From contig NZ_SJPW01000005.1 of NCBI RefSeq assembly GCF_007860125.1, positions 62,001 to 126,000 of the forward strand: DNA of 64,000 nucleotides, in the 5' to 3' direction. The first letter of the stretch is position 1. Every line of letters starts with the position of its first letter. The DNA comes from Rubripirellula tenax (GTDB lineage Bacteria > Planctomycetota > Planctomycetia > Pirellulales > Pirellulaceae). Positions 46,731-54,762 of the stretch are shown piece after piece. The position numbers were made by a program, and so were the translations under genes. The notes under the pieces are model-generated. The model was not told the origin of the DNA. It made no database searches and worked only from the letters and a program-made list of their open reading frames with translations.

Positions 46731-48345
46731 TCTGGCAATCTCCTTGAGCGGCCATCCTAAGCCCTGGGCGCGCCCGGGATCAGGTCACCACCTCAAGCCA
46801 CTCAATTCCGAGAAGAACCCAAAGAAGACCGTGCGATGCGCGATCTACACCCGAAAGAGCACCGAAGAGGGACTCGAGCAAGAATACAGTACGCTCGATG
46901 CTCAGCGTGACGCCGCCGAGGCTTACGTCGCTTCGCAAAAGCACGAGGGTTGGGAAGTCATCCCCAAGTCCTACGACGACGGCGGATTCACGGGCAGCAA
47001 CATGGAACGGCCGGCGTTACAGCGATTGCTGGCAGACATCGCGGCCGGCGAGATCGACTGCGTGATCGTTTACAAGGTCGACCGCCTTAGCCGATCGCTG
47101 CTCGACTTCACCAAGATCGTCGAAACGTTCGACCAACACGGCGTCTCGTTCGTCAGCGTCACACAGCAGTTCAACACATCAACGTCGATGGGCCGGCTAG
47201 TGCTCAATGTGCTGTTGTCGTTTGCTCAATTCGAGCGAGAAATGATCAGCGAACGGATTCGTGACAAGGTGGCCGCCTCGCGCCGCCGCGGCAAATGGTC
47301 CGGCGGAATGCCGCTGCTTGGCTACACAGTGAAGAACACAAAATTGCTAGTCGACGAAACCGAAGCCGATCGCGTTCGCCAGATATTCAATCTGTATATC
47401 GAGTATCGCTCACTGTTGCCCGTCGTCAAAGAGCTGAGACAGCGTGGTTGGACAACCAAACAATGGATCACCAAAAAAGGCGATCATCGCGGCGGTCGCA
47501 CGTTCACAAAAAACGCGGTCTATAAACTGCTGACCAACGTCACCTACATCGGCAAGATTCGCTACAAAGACGAAACGCACGAAGGCGAACACGACGGAAT
47601 CGTGCCCACCGATCTCTTCCAGCGAGTCCAAACACAACTGAAGGCCAACGGAAATTCCGGCGGCACCGGTGTTCGCAACAAGCATAACGCGTTGCTAAAG
47701 GGCCTGATCTGGTGCAAAGCTTGCGGCCGACCCATGACGCACTCGTACAGCTGCAAAGGCAACAAGAGGTACCGCTACTACGTTTGTGGCACCGCGATGC
47801 AAAAGGGTTGGTCGGAATGTCCGGCACCGTCCGTGCCCGCCGGTGAGATCGAACGCTTTGTCATTGAGCAAATTCAAACCATCGGCACCGACGAAGACCT
47901 GCTCAATCAAACTATCGGGCAAATCGAATCACGATCCGCATCACTCCACGACAACCTCGAAGCCGAACGCAAATCGCTGCAACGGCAACTCAGAAACGAT
48001 CACGAGAAATTGCGGGCGATCGCCGCCAACGTCTCCAACAACGGCCGAGTCGCTGGGCTACCCGAACTTCAAAAACGGATCGACACAGCCGAAGACCGGC
48101 TCAAAGCCATTGGCACCGAACTCCAATCGCTCAAATCCCAAGCCATCGACACCGCCGACGTCCGGCAACTGCTCGCCGGCTTTGAGGAACTGTGGCAAAC
48201 GATTCAGCCCCGCGAACAGGTCCGTCTCACGTCGCTGCTTGTTGACCGAGTCGACTTCGACGGCGTCGAGGGCAACGTCGGCATCACGTTCCACGAAACC
48301 GGCATGCAAAGCCTGACCGCCGAAAGCATGGAGGTGCCCGCATGA
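46699..48345 (+). CDS. large serine recombinase, 5' end replaced by IS sequence
   Basis: Catalytic domain with AIYTRKSTEEG (nucleophile Ser), STLDAQRDAAEAYV, YKVDRLSRSLLDF and FAQFEREMISERIRDKV; then the recombinase domain (GGMPLLGYTVKNTKLLVDE), a zinc-ribbon (CKACGRPMTH...CPAPSVP) and a C-terminal coiled coil (residues 390-470). The first 11 residues of the original protein lie beyond the IS. The present open frame begins inside the IS end at TTG 46699 (other possible starts: CTG, GTG 46705), so a hybrid protein could still be made. It integrates or excises DNA by serine-mediated recombination. Start coordinate uncertain. Confidence 0.85.
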   Translation: MLVSLRGFLLILAISLSGHPKPWARPGSGHHLKPLNSEKNPKKTVRCAIYTRKSTEEGLEQEYSTLDAQRDAAEAYVASQKHEGWEVIPKSYDDGGFTGSNMERPALQRLLADIAAGEIDCVIVYKVDRLSRSLLDFTKIVETFDQHGVSFVSVTQQFNTSTSMGRLVLNVLLSFAQFEREMISERIRDKVAASRRRGKWSGGMPLLGYTVKNTKLLVDETEADRVRQIFNLYIEYRSLLPVVKELRQRGWTTKQWITKKGDHRGGRTFTKNAVYKLLTNVTYIGKIRYKDETHEGEHDGIVPTDLFQRVQTQLKANGNSGGTGVRNKHNALLKGLIWCKACGRPMTHSYSCKGNKRYRYYVCGTAMQKGWSECPAPSVPAGEIERFVIEQIQTIGTDEDLLNQTIGQIESRSASLHDNLEAERKSLQRQLRNDHEKLRAIAANVSNNGRVAGLPELQKRIDTAEDRLKAIGTELQSLKSQAIDTADVRQLLAGFEELWQTIQPREQVRLTSLLVDRVDFDGVEGNVGITFHETGMQSLTAESMEVPA

Positions 48346-48779
48346 ACGCCAAACTCACAATCAACCGGTCCTTCCACGTTCAAACTCGCCGCAACGGCAG
48401 TAAGTCGCTCGCCAACGGCAAGGCCCCTGACAAGCCGCTCGGCCGAGTCCCACGGATCACGCGGTTGCTCGCCCTTGCCCATCGCTGCCGCGATCTCGTC
48501 CGCGACGGCGTCATCATCAACCAAAGTGAACTAGCCCACTACGGCCAGATCTCAACGACTCGCATGTCCCAAATCATGTGGCTCGACAATCTGGCCCCCG
48601 ACATCCAAGAACAGATCCTCGCCTTGCCACGAACCGTGCAAGGTCGCGACCAGATCCTAGAACGCGAAGTCCGCCCGATCGCCAAAACCCATGACTGGCG
48701 CGAACAACGAAAAATGTGGACAGATCTGACGCAGCGGATCAACGATGATCAGCCTTCGATTTTCGGTAGCGACGCGTGA
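48342..48779 (+). CDS. recombinase-associated protein (partner of serine recombinase)
   Basis: 145 residues, basic, overlapping the recombinase stop by 4 bases. It contains a helix-turn-helix-like region (LAHRCRDLVRDGVIINQSEL, ISTTRMSQIMWLDNLAPDIQ) followed by LPRTVQGRDQILEREVRPIA and KTHDWREQRKMW. It is regularly found after serine recombinases of this kind, probably as a DNA-binding accessory or directionality factor; that role is inferred. A fragment of a second copy lies at 3053-3256. Confidence 0.8.
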   Translation: MNAKLTINRSFHVQTRRNGSKSLANGKAPDKPLGRVPRITRLLALAHRCRDLVRDGVIINQSELAHYGQISTTRMSQIMWLDNLAPDIQEQILALPRTVQGRDQILEREVRPIAKTHDWREQRKMWTDLTQRINDDQPSIFGSDA

Positions 48780-51103
48780 AGCTTGAGATCGTTGTGATAT
48801 TGCTTGAGTGCTCGATCAAACGAACCGCTGGTCTTTCTAAGAACGAGCTTGTGGGGACTGGATGTTTTCTCAACGGCGGTAGTGACGTCAAGTTTCTTGC
48901 TCCGGATCACGTCAACGAGGTGGTGACGTCGATCTTCGCGGGCCGCGATCCGGGTCGTTTCTTGGGTGGGCGACACCAAGAAAGTTTGCATCTCCAAACA
49001 GAATCGGCAATCGCAGTCTGTTTGATTGGGTCGCGAAAAGTCTTGGGGAGGTGTGGGCTCGCAGTTGGTGGCGGCTGTAAGAAATTCGTTGAGTTCATGA
49101 ATCCAACCTCGCAGCGTCGCTGAAATTTCGCCACCAAGCTTATTGCTAAAGCAGTCGATCTCGTTGGCTGCGGCCACTTGGAAAGTTCGTATAGGAAAGC
49201 ATGTCGGCGCGCGCCGCAATAAGTCGAAAAGCTTTGCGAGGGTGTCGTCGTCACGGATCACGATGGCGGCTTGAAACAGTCGCTTCCAAGGTGCCTGTAC
49301 ATCTTCAAACGAACGGTGATACGAACCATGTTCCAGTTTCTCGACGTAAGCAATCAGCCTCGCTGTCGCGATCTCGATCAGTCCGGCCAAGTCGGCAGTC
49401 GCCAACCCGGCATGCTTTTTGTCCGTGGCTAGTTTTTGGATCCAACTGGCATCGCGATCTGCAAGCCCTTCGGCCGCGATTCGTCCATACTGATTCGTTG
49501 GCGGTGGAGATGACAGACACGACTGCAAGATCGGTAGCATTACGTCGGCACCCATCCTGCAACACGACTGGACCACCAACTTGTCCAAGTTAAATGTCCA
49601 ATCCCGACCAGCAAGCGATTGCAAAAAGCGGCCGATCAAATCGGGATCGTCGAACGAGGGCAGCTCATCGGCAAACTTCTTCAGTTCCTTTTGATCTTCT
49701 TTCTCGCCTCGAGCGTGTCGCCACAACCGCTCGGGCCACTTGTCGATGATCGCTTCGGCGAGCGACTGGCATTCGTCGCATGCGGATTCCAAATCGTCGT
49801 CCGGCACCGATTGCAATTCACCACGCTTCGAAAGCAATTGCTCGATCGCATACTCAATACCCATTTGAACGACGATCTGAGCATGGTGTTCGTTTGACCA
49901 AATCACGACCGCAGACTGGTGATACCAGCGATCAAGCGTATTGCCGGCGTTCCCCGTGTAGCCCTCGTAGTCCTGCCGGGTCGGTTTCCATTGTTCGACC
50001 GGCGTGGTGCAAGCCAACATGGTCTCGTCACACGGTAACTCCGCGAGCGAAACGTTCTTTCCCGAGGCATCTTTCCAGCCGTCGATGACGATTTCATCGT
50101 TGTAAGACTCGCCAATGTTCAAGTTGTCGTAGTCGACCGGACCACTCCGATAGCCTCTTCGCTCATACCCAAAACTCCCATCGTCCGCATACTGGCACAG
50201 GTGCCGCGAGACTTGACCGAAGTACAGTCGGCATCCGAGTTGTTCCGATGCCAAGCGGACTTGCTCGGCAATTTCTCGGTCGGCACCCTTCAACAAGTTC
50301 GGCTTCAAACCTGCCGCTGTGTAGTGATGATCGAGCGGGAAGACGATCGGTTTTTGCGGGTGAGCCGCCAGACGATCCGAAAGTGCATCCACAACAACCG
50401 GATCAGCCGCATCGCTGGGCTTGCGTTTGCGTTTTCCGGACGGCTTAACAATCAAGTTGAATGCCAGACAAACGCGGACACCGCTTTCGACTCGCTCGAC
50501 TTCGTGCTCGCAATCGGCGTAGAACGCGACGTACTCGGCGGTTTGCTCCAGCCGCGCTTGGCCAAAATCGAACCGCCGCGGTCGGTCCTTTTCCCAAACA
50601 AGCAGTGAGCCTCGTTTGAATTTGGACGGCAACACCACGATCAGGGATCCGACCATACCTTTGCGCTTTTCGCTGTCACGATGCTTCCTGAATCGACCGC
50701 CGGTGGGATAGATCAGCAACTTGTAAAGTTCCGCTTTTAGCCGTCCCGGGGGCAAGCCGAGGCCACGTTCAATGACTGGCAATTGGTCGTCGATCGCACG
50801 TTGCAACGCTGCCGACAGTTGAACCTTCGCGGAGTCGATTTCTAGTGAATTGCGGACGGCCGCGTCAACGATGGTCTCCGTCCGCTTGCCGTAGGGGGCT
50901 GGTTTCGCGATGTCACCAAGCTCACGAACATGCTTCGCTCGCATTGGCAGTGGAAGCAGGCCCGCATCCGCAATGGTGATCTCGAAGTCATCCGCCTCGA
51001 TCATGCCCGAGCAACAGGCTGCCGACTTACCACACGCACCGATCGCGGCGGCAAGTTTTTCAAGCGTTGATTGGCTGGAAGTCGCCTTTTTCTTGCGAGC
51101 CAT
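48749..51103 (-). CDS. 2OG-Fe(II) oxygenase-like large protein
   Basis: 784 residues. The N-terminal third resembles prolyl-4-hydroxylase-type dioxygenases: ELYKLLIYPTGGRFRKHRDS (His-X-Asp iron ligands near residue 142), VVLPSKFKRGSLLVWEKD and DCEHEVERVESGVRVCLAF for the distal His and the 2-oxoglutarate Arg. The remaining 500 residues are helical and not recognised, with a cysteine cluster DCDCRFCLEM near 690. Cytoplasmic, substrate unknown. Its end overlaps the recombinase partner gene by 31 bases (convergent), so the mobile element is packed tightly against it. Confidence 0.75.
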   Translation of the reverse strand: MARKKKATSSQSTLEKLAAAIGACGKSAACCSGMIEADDFEITIADAGLLPLPMRAKHVRELGDIAKPAPYGKRTETIVDAAVRNSLEIDSAKVQLSAALQRAIDDQLPVIERGLGLPPGRLKAELYKLLIYPTGGRFRKHRDSEKRKGMVGSLIVVLPSKFKRGSLLVWEKDRPRRFDFGQARLEQTAEYVAFYADCEHEVERVESGVRVCLAFNLIVKPSGKRKRKPSDAADPVVVDALSDRLAAHPQKPIVFPLDHHYTAAGLKPNLLKGADREIAEQVRLASEQLGCRLYFGQVSRHLCQYADDGSFGYERRGYRSGPVDYDNLNIGESYNDEIVIDGWKDASGKNVSLAELPCDETMLACTTPVEQWKPTRQDYEGYTGNAGNTLDRWYHQSAVVIWSNEHHAQIVVQMGIEYAIEQLLSKRGELQSVPDDDLESACDECQSLAEAIIDKWPERLWRHARGEKEDQKELKKFADELPSFDDPDLIGRFLQSLAGRDWTFNLDKLVVQSCCRMGADVMLPILQSCLSSPPPTNQYGRIAAEGLADRDASWIQKLATDKKHAGLATADLAGLIEIATARLIAYVEKLEHGSYHRSFEDVQAPWKRLFQAAIVIRDDDTLAKLFDLLRRAPTCFPIRTFQVAAANEIDCFSNKLGGEISATLRGWIHELNEFLTAATNCEPTPPQDFSRPNQTDCDCRFCLEMQTFLVSPTQETTRIAAREDRRHHLVDVIRSKKLDVTTAVEKTSSPHKLVLRKTSGSFDRALKQYHNDLKLHASLPKIEG

Positions 51104-51266
51104 GTTGATTCGCTTCCGCTACGATCGTGGGTTGGGTTTTCAGGCTGCCGACCGACCTGCAAGTCGGCCGGCCCTTGTGAAGAGTGTTCACAGGAATTCT
51201 ATTGTCTCGCTTGATCGAGTCCAATGAGCAGTCACGACGGAACACTTCTCACCAATCAAAATTCCC

Positions 51267-52469
51267 ATGAATGATATCCGGAATCTATTTGGTGCCGAGT
51301 TCTCCCCCGAACACCAAGCCGTGCTTCAGCAAACGAAAATCGACGAACGGTTGCCGGGTCCACTGCTGACGAATATTGAAACGTTGATCAACGTGATTGG
51401 AACGGGAATTCAGACGACGAGCGCCTACTTTGCGTTGCCACAGCGAGTGCTTGCGGAACTGAACGAGACCATGGTCGAACCAATGCCGCATGATTTGAAG
51501 CGTCCACAACTGCGTTCATTCCCGACGCTGATGGGCTTGTTCATGTTGCTACGCGGTGCCAGATTGGCGGTGGGCGAGACCAAACCCAAACGCATCGTCT
51601 TGATTGATCCAGCCATGCTGGAGCAGTGGCAGTCGCTCAATTCCACCGAACGTTTTTTCAATCTGATGGCGTGCTGCTTGTACGATGCATCATGGGATTG
51701 CGTCGGCATGCGAAGCCGTGGGGACAGTGGCTTGGTGAACGAGATCCGAAACGTCTACCTTCGTTTGCAGGAGAAAGTCACCGTGGTGGACGACGATCGC
51801 TTCGGAATCCTCTACGGCGTTGAAAATTCAGTCGCCCTTTGTTTGTTGCACCAATTCGGATGGCTGCGACTGGAATGCGACGCGAAGCCGAAACCCGGAA
51901 AGGCTGCGAACGTGCGTCGGATCGAGCGTACGGGCTTCGGCGATGCAATGTTTGTTGTGACTTGCAACTTAGGCCCTTACGAAAATAAAAAAACCGATTT
52001 CTTGCACGAGAAGCTGCAACCGATCTTTCCCGCATGGGCGAAAACACTCACGCGATCCGAACCAGCGTTTCGCGAAGGCAATCACACTTTTAAAGTATCG
52101 CTTGGAAAAATTTGGCGGCGAATGGTGGCTCCGGCGGACGCTGTTCTCGATGAACTTGCCGATGCGATATTGATGGCTTTCCGTTTTGATTTCGAGCACT
52201 TGTATCAGTTTGAATTGCGAGACGCGGCGGGCAACTCGATCAACGTTGTCGGACCCCATTTGGAAGATGCCAGTCACTTTGCCAATGAGATGCGAATCGG
52301 TGAAGTACCGCTCTCAATCGGTGAAACGATGGTTTTCCACTACGACTTTGGCGACGACTGGCGTTTCAAGGTGACTCTTGAATCCCTTCAGGAAGGCAAG
52401 CTGAGTGCCATCAAGGTCACCGCGAAGTCCGGCCAATCACCGAAGCAGTACAATCGCGACGATTGGTAA
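51267..52469 (+). CDS. plasmid pRiA4b ORF-3-like protein
   Basis: 400 residues. The C-terminal 170 residues are the pRiA4b ORF-3/IS1096 TnpR-like domain: FKVSLGKIWRRMVAPADAVL, LADAILMAFRFDFEHLYQFE, and the typical GETMVFHYDFGDDWRFKVTLE ending (given here as FHYDFGDDWRFKVTLE). The first 220 residues are a separate helical region without a clear match. The family is common on plasmids and islands; its function is not established. It lies directly before the inverted repeat B. Confidence 0.8.
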   Translation: MNDIRNLFGAEFSPEHQAVLQQTKIDERLPGPLLTNIETLINVIGTGIQTTSAYFALPQRVLAELNETMVEPMPHDLKRPQLRSFPTLMGLFMLLRGARLAVGETKPKRIVLIDPAMLEQWQSLNSTERFFNLMACCLYDASWDCVGMRSRGDSGLVNEIRNVYLRLQEKVTVVDDDRFGILYGVENSVALCLLHQFGWLRLECDAKPKPGKAANVRRIERTGFGDAMFVVTCNLGPYENKKTDFLHEKLQPIFPAWAKTLTRSEPAFREGNHTFKVSLGKIWRRMVAPADAVLDELADAILMAFRFDFEHLYQFELRDAAGNSINVVGPHLEDASHFANEMRIGEVPLSIGETMVFHYDFGDDWRFKVTLESLQEGKLSAIKVTAKSGQSPKQYNRDDW

Positions 52470-52608
52470 AAATTCAGATAGGGTAGTGAGCCCAGATGAA
52501 CTGTTCTGCGCTGGCTTCGAAAGTCCACATGCTTGGACGGCCAGCAAGAGGCATTCGCGGAATCCGCCGGATAAAGTCAAAAGCAGAGGCGTTCAAAGAT
52601 GCTCCAAC

Positions 52609-52897
52609 CTGTTAACCCGAACATGGTTTTTCACCGTCCGGCTCGCAGGAGCCGAAGCAAACGGCGAATGAACTTAGAGCGCGGCTGAAAGGTGAGAGCG
52701 AGATAGTCTCGGCGGAGATTCGCCAACTTGGGGTTGTGATGGCTCAGCCGTGCCAGCCGAAGGGAGATAGCCGAGACTCTCTCGATTGCGGAAGCACTGC
52801 AAAAGACGTGCGTTTTTCGCGGCGAAAGTGACGCCGCGAGGTTGGGCACTCTGAACGAACCGGCGTGGTCGCCCTGGTTCGCAAATTGAAAAAAGTA
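52609..52897 (-). repeat. 286-bp dispersed repeat, copy B (inverted)
   Basis: Reverse complement of 182-467, from CTGTTAACCC at 52609 to the TACTTTTTT-like end near 52897. Small differences are scattered, so the copies are old. The surrounding 52470-53040 has no supported gene. Confidence 0.85.
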
Positions 52898-53044
52898 CAG
52901 CGGAAGCAACAGTCTTCGTGAAGAGTCTCGAGTAGACGAGAACTGAAAACGGTTTCGAGACAAAATGCATGATACGTTACGATTCCCCCCAAGCGAACGC
53001 AACGTTTTTGACACTGCAAATTCATTGCAGCGGAGTGCATTGCG

Positions 53045-53424
53045 ATGAGCCACGCCTACGAACCCGATGAGCCACCGTATCGTTCGTTCCACCCGGCAAC
53101 GAACCGCCGTACGAACCCGAAGAGGAAGACGATGGACCATACGTGTTCCCACCGTTGCCCGAACCCGAACCTCCGGTCTGGCCCGACGACTATCCGGCGG
53201 GCACCCCCGATCCCGGCCCACGACTGCCATGGTGGCCCGGTGATCTCTTCTGGCCACCGGAACCCAAACCGCCGGTGAGCATTGAGAATCAGTTGCCACC
53301 ACACATCTGGCCCCGGCTCCCGCCCGACCATTCGTACCACTTGCCACCGGGACACTGGTATCCCGACAGCCTCCCGCCCGGTCACCCTGGTTCGGCCTAT
53401 CCCGGCATGCCCGACCAGCCTGCC
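53045..53424 (+). pseudogene. proline-rich coding remnant
   Basis: Two overlapping frames give a low-complexity sequence: EPPYEPEEEDDGPYVFPPLP, PEPEPPVWPDDYPAGTPDPG and LPPGHWYPDSLPPGHPGS. The first part needs a frameshift near 53100. No start or domain is visible, and the sequence turns into antisense DUF1501 near 53425. It is probably the tail of a broken surface or structural protein. Confidence 0.4.
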
Positions 53425-53781
53425 CTACGCCAGAATTTGCTTCACCACGCTGGCTGGCTCGACGCCGGTCAATTTGAAGTCCAGCCCCTGATGATGATAC
53501 GTGAAACGTTCATGATCGATGCCACAGAGGTGTAGGAGTGTCGCTTGCAGATCACGGACATGGACGGGGTCTTCGGCAACGTGGAACGCGAACTCGTCGC
53601 TGCTGCCATGGATGTGTCCCGGTTTGACACCGCCACCGGCCATCCACATCGTGAACGCACGCGTGTGGTGATCGCGTCCGTGGGCTTTGCGATTGGTGAT
53701 GTCGCCTTGAACGAACGGAGTCCGTCCGAACTCGCCGCCCCAAATCACGAGTGTATCATCGAGTAATCCGTGTGCCTTCAA
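53425..53781 (-). pseudogene. DUF1501 protein, C-terminal fragment
   Basis: 118 residues matching the end of DUF1501 (sulfatase-like superfamily) proteins: [60 protein letters not shown] and [20 protein letters not shown]. About 300 N-terminal residues are missing. DUF1501 genes are abundant in planctomycetes, usually after a DUF1549/DUF1553 cytochrome gene, none of which is left here. 53782-53957 shows no gene. Confidence 0.85.
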
Positions 53782-53957
53782 ATCCTTAACTAACGCAGCG
53801 TTGGGTTGATCGGTTCCAGGCGACTACGCATCGCCCATCCGTACCATCCATCAAAGAAGCAAGTCACATCGATTTGCGAAAGGGAGGAATCCACTGGCTT
53901 ATAGTAAATTAATAGCTGAACCGCGGCTTTCTGTGGGTTGGGAGTGGTGAGATCGAA

Positions 53958-54749
53958 CTAGCCTTCAACGCGCACTGTCGCAAGCTTGCCAAACTGATCG
54001 CATTGTACCTCGATGAGTTCGCCGACCGTCACTCGAAAAAGTGGCAATGGGGAGCCTGTCAGAACGATTTGGCCGCGAAGCAAGCGGCGGCCGTATTTTT
54101 CAAGGTGTTCCGCCAACTTAACGACACTGGCCATCGGCCCACCCTCAAGCTCATCTCCCGAAGCTTCTCCAAGAAGCTCGCCGTTTCGCAAGACGCGAAA
54201 GGTTGCAGAGGACAGAGCTTCTGAGTTCTCAAGCGGCGTCTCCTCGACGGGAAGCACAACTCCAGCGTGAATCGCATTGTTGGAAATCAATTCGGCCGCA
54301 CGTCGATCGGGTGATCCACGAAAGACATAGTTATGAAGCTCGATGACAATGAAGCCCGCCGCGAGAACCTCGGCATTTCGTCGTAACCATTGAGCAGACG
54401 GCACGTCGTCCGCCAGTCGCACCGCGAACTCACCTTCGATCGCCAGTCCATCAAACTTGGCCGCGTGGAGCACGCTACCAGACGCGTGCAGTTCAGACTG
54501 CCAAACGTGACCAAAAACTGGACGGTCAAGGCCGAGTTGTCTTTGCATCGTGCGACTGATGCAGCCGATCTTGTAGCCAGCCACTTGTTCACCGCGCTGC
54601 TGGCGGAGCAACGCTACCTGGAACTGCAACGCGTAAGCCTGTTCAACAGAGAGCAAAGATTCCGGGCTCGCGAAGGAACTGCCGGGGCGTTGCCGGTCGA
54701 AGTCTTTAAGTTGCTTGGCGGCAAAGTGATCCAAATTCATGACAACCAT
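53958..54749 (-). CDS. fumarylacetoacetase/2-keto-4-pentenoate hydratase-like enzyme
   Basis: 263 residues. MhpD-like features: LSVEQAYALQFQVALLRQQR, VAGYKIGCISRTMQRQLGLD, FGHVWQSEL, the metal-binding GLAIEGEFAVRLADDVP with E-X-E, and LRRGQIVLTGSPLPLF-like LLRGQIVLTGSP. It acts on 2-oxo-acid breakdown products. It ends the minus-strand polysaccharide locus, 13 bases after the beta-helix gene, so it may process a keto-sugar acid released by it; that is inference. ATG 54740 is an alternative start three codons in. Confidence 0.82.
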   Translation of the reverse strand: MVVMNLDHFAAKQLKDFDRQRPGSSFASPESLLSVEQAYALQFQVALLRQQRGEQVAGYKIGCISRTMQRQLGLDRPVFGHVWQSELHASGSVLHAAKFDGLAIEGEFAVRLADDVPSAQWLRRNAEVLAAGFIVIELHNYVFRGSPDRRAAELISNNAIHAGVVLPVEETPLENSEALSSATFRVLRNGELLGEASGDELEGGPMASVVKLAEHLEKYGRRLLRGQIVLTGSPLPLFRVTVGELIEVQCDQFGKLATVRVEG

Positions 54750-54762
54750 TCATTAAGTCGCG

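Larger units (their letters stand above)
45521..46795 (-). mobile_element. intact IS3-family insertion sequence
   Basis: 1275 bp with perfect 38-bp terminal inverted repeats (TGAGGTGGTGACCTGATCCC then GGGCGCGCCCAGGGCTTA, at 45521-45558 and 46758-46795) and a 3-bp target duplication AGC (45518-45520, 46796-46798). It carries orfA and orfB with a slippery site between. The identical ends and intact frames suggest a recent insertion. Confidence 0.95.

Noticed and set aside
52674-53040. Short open frames across repeat B that resemble those in repeat A
   Set aside because: The similarity is explained by DNA repeat identity; no shared start codon, ribosome site or known protein.
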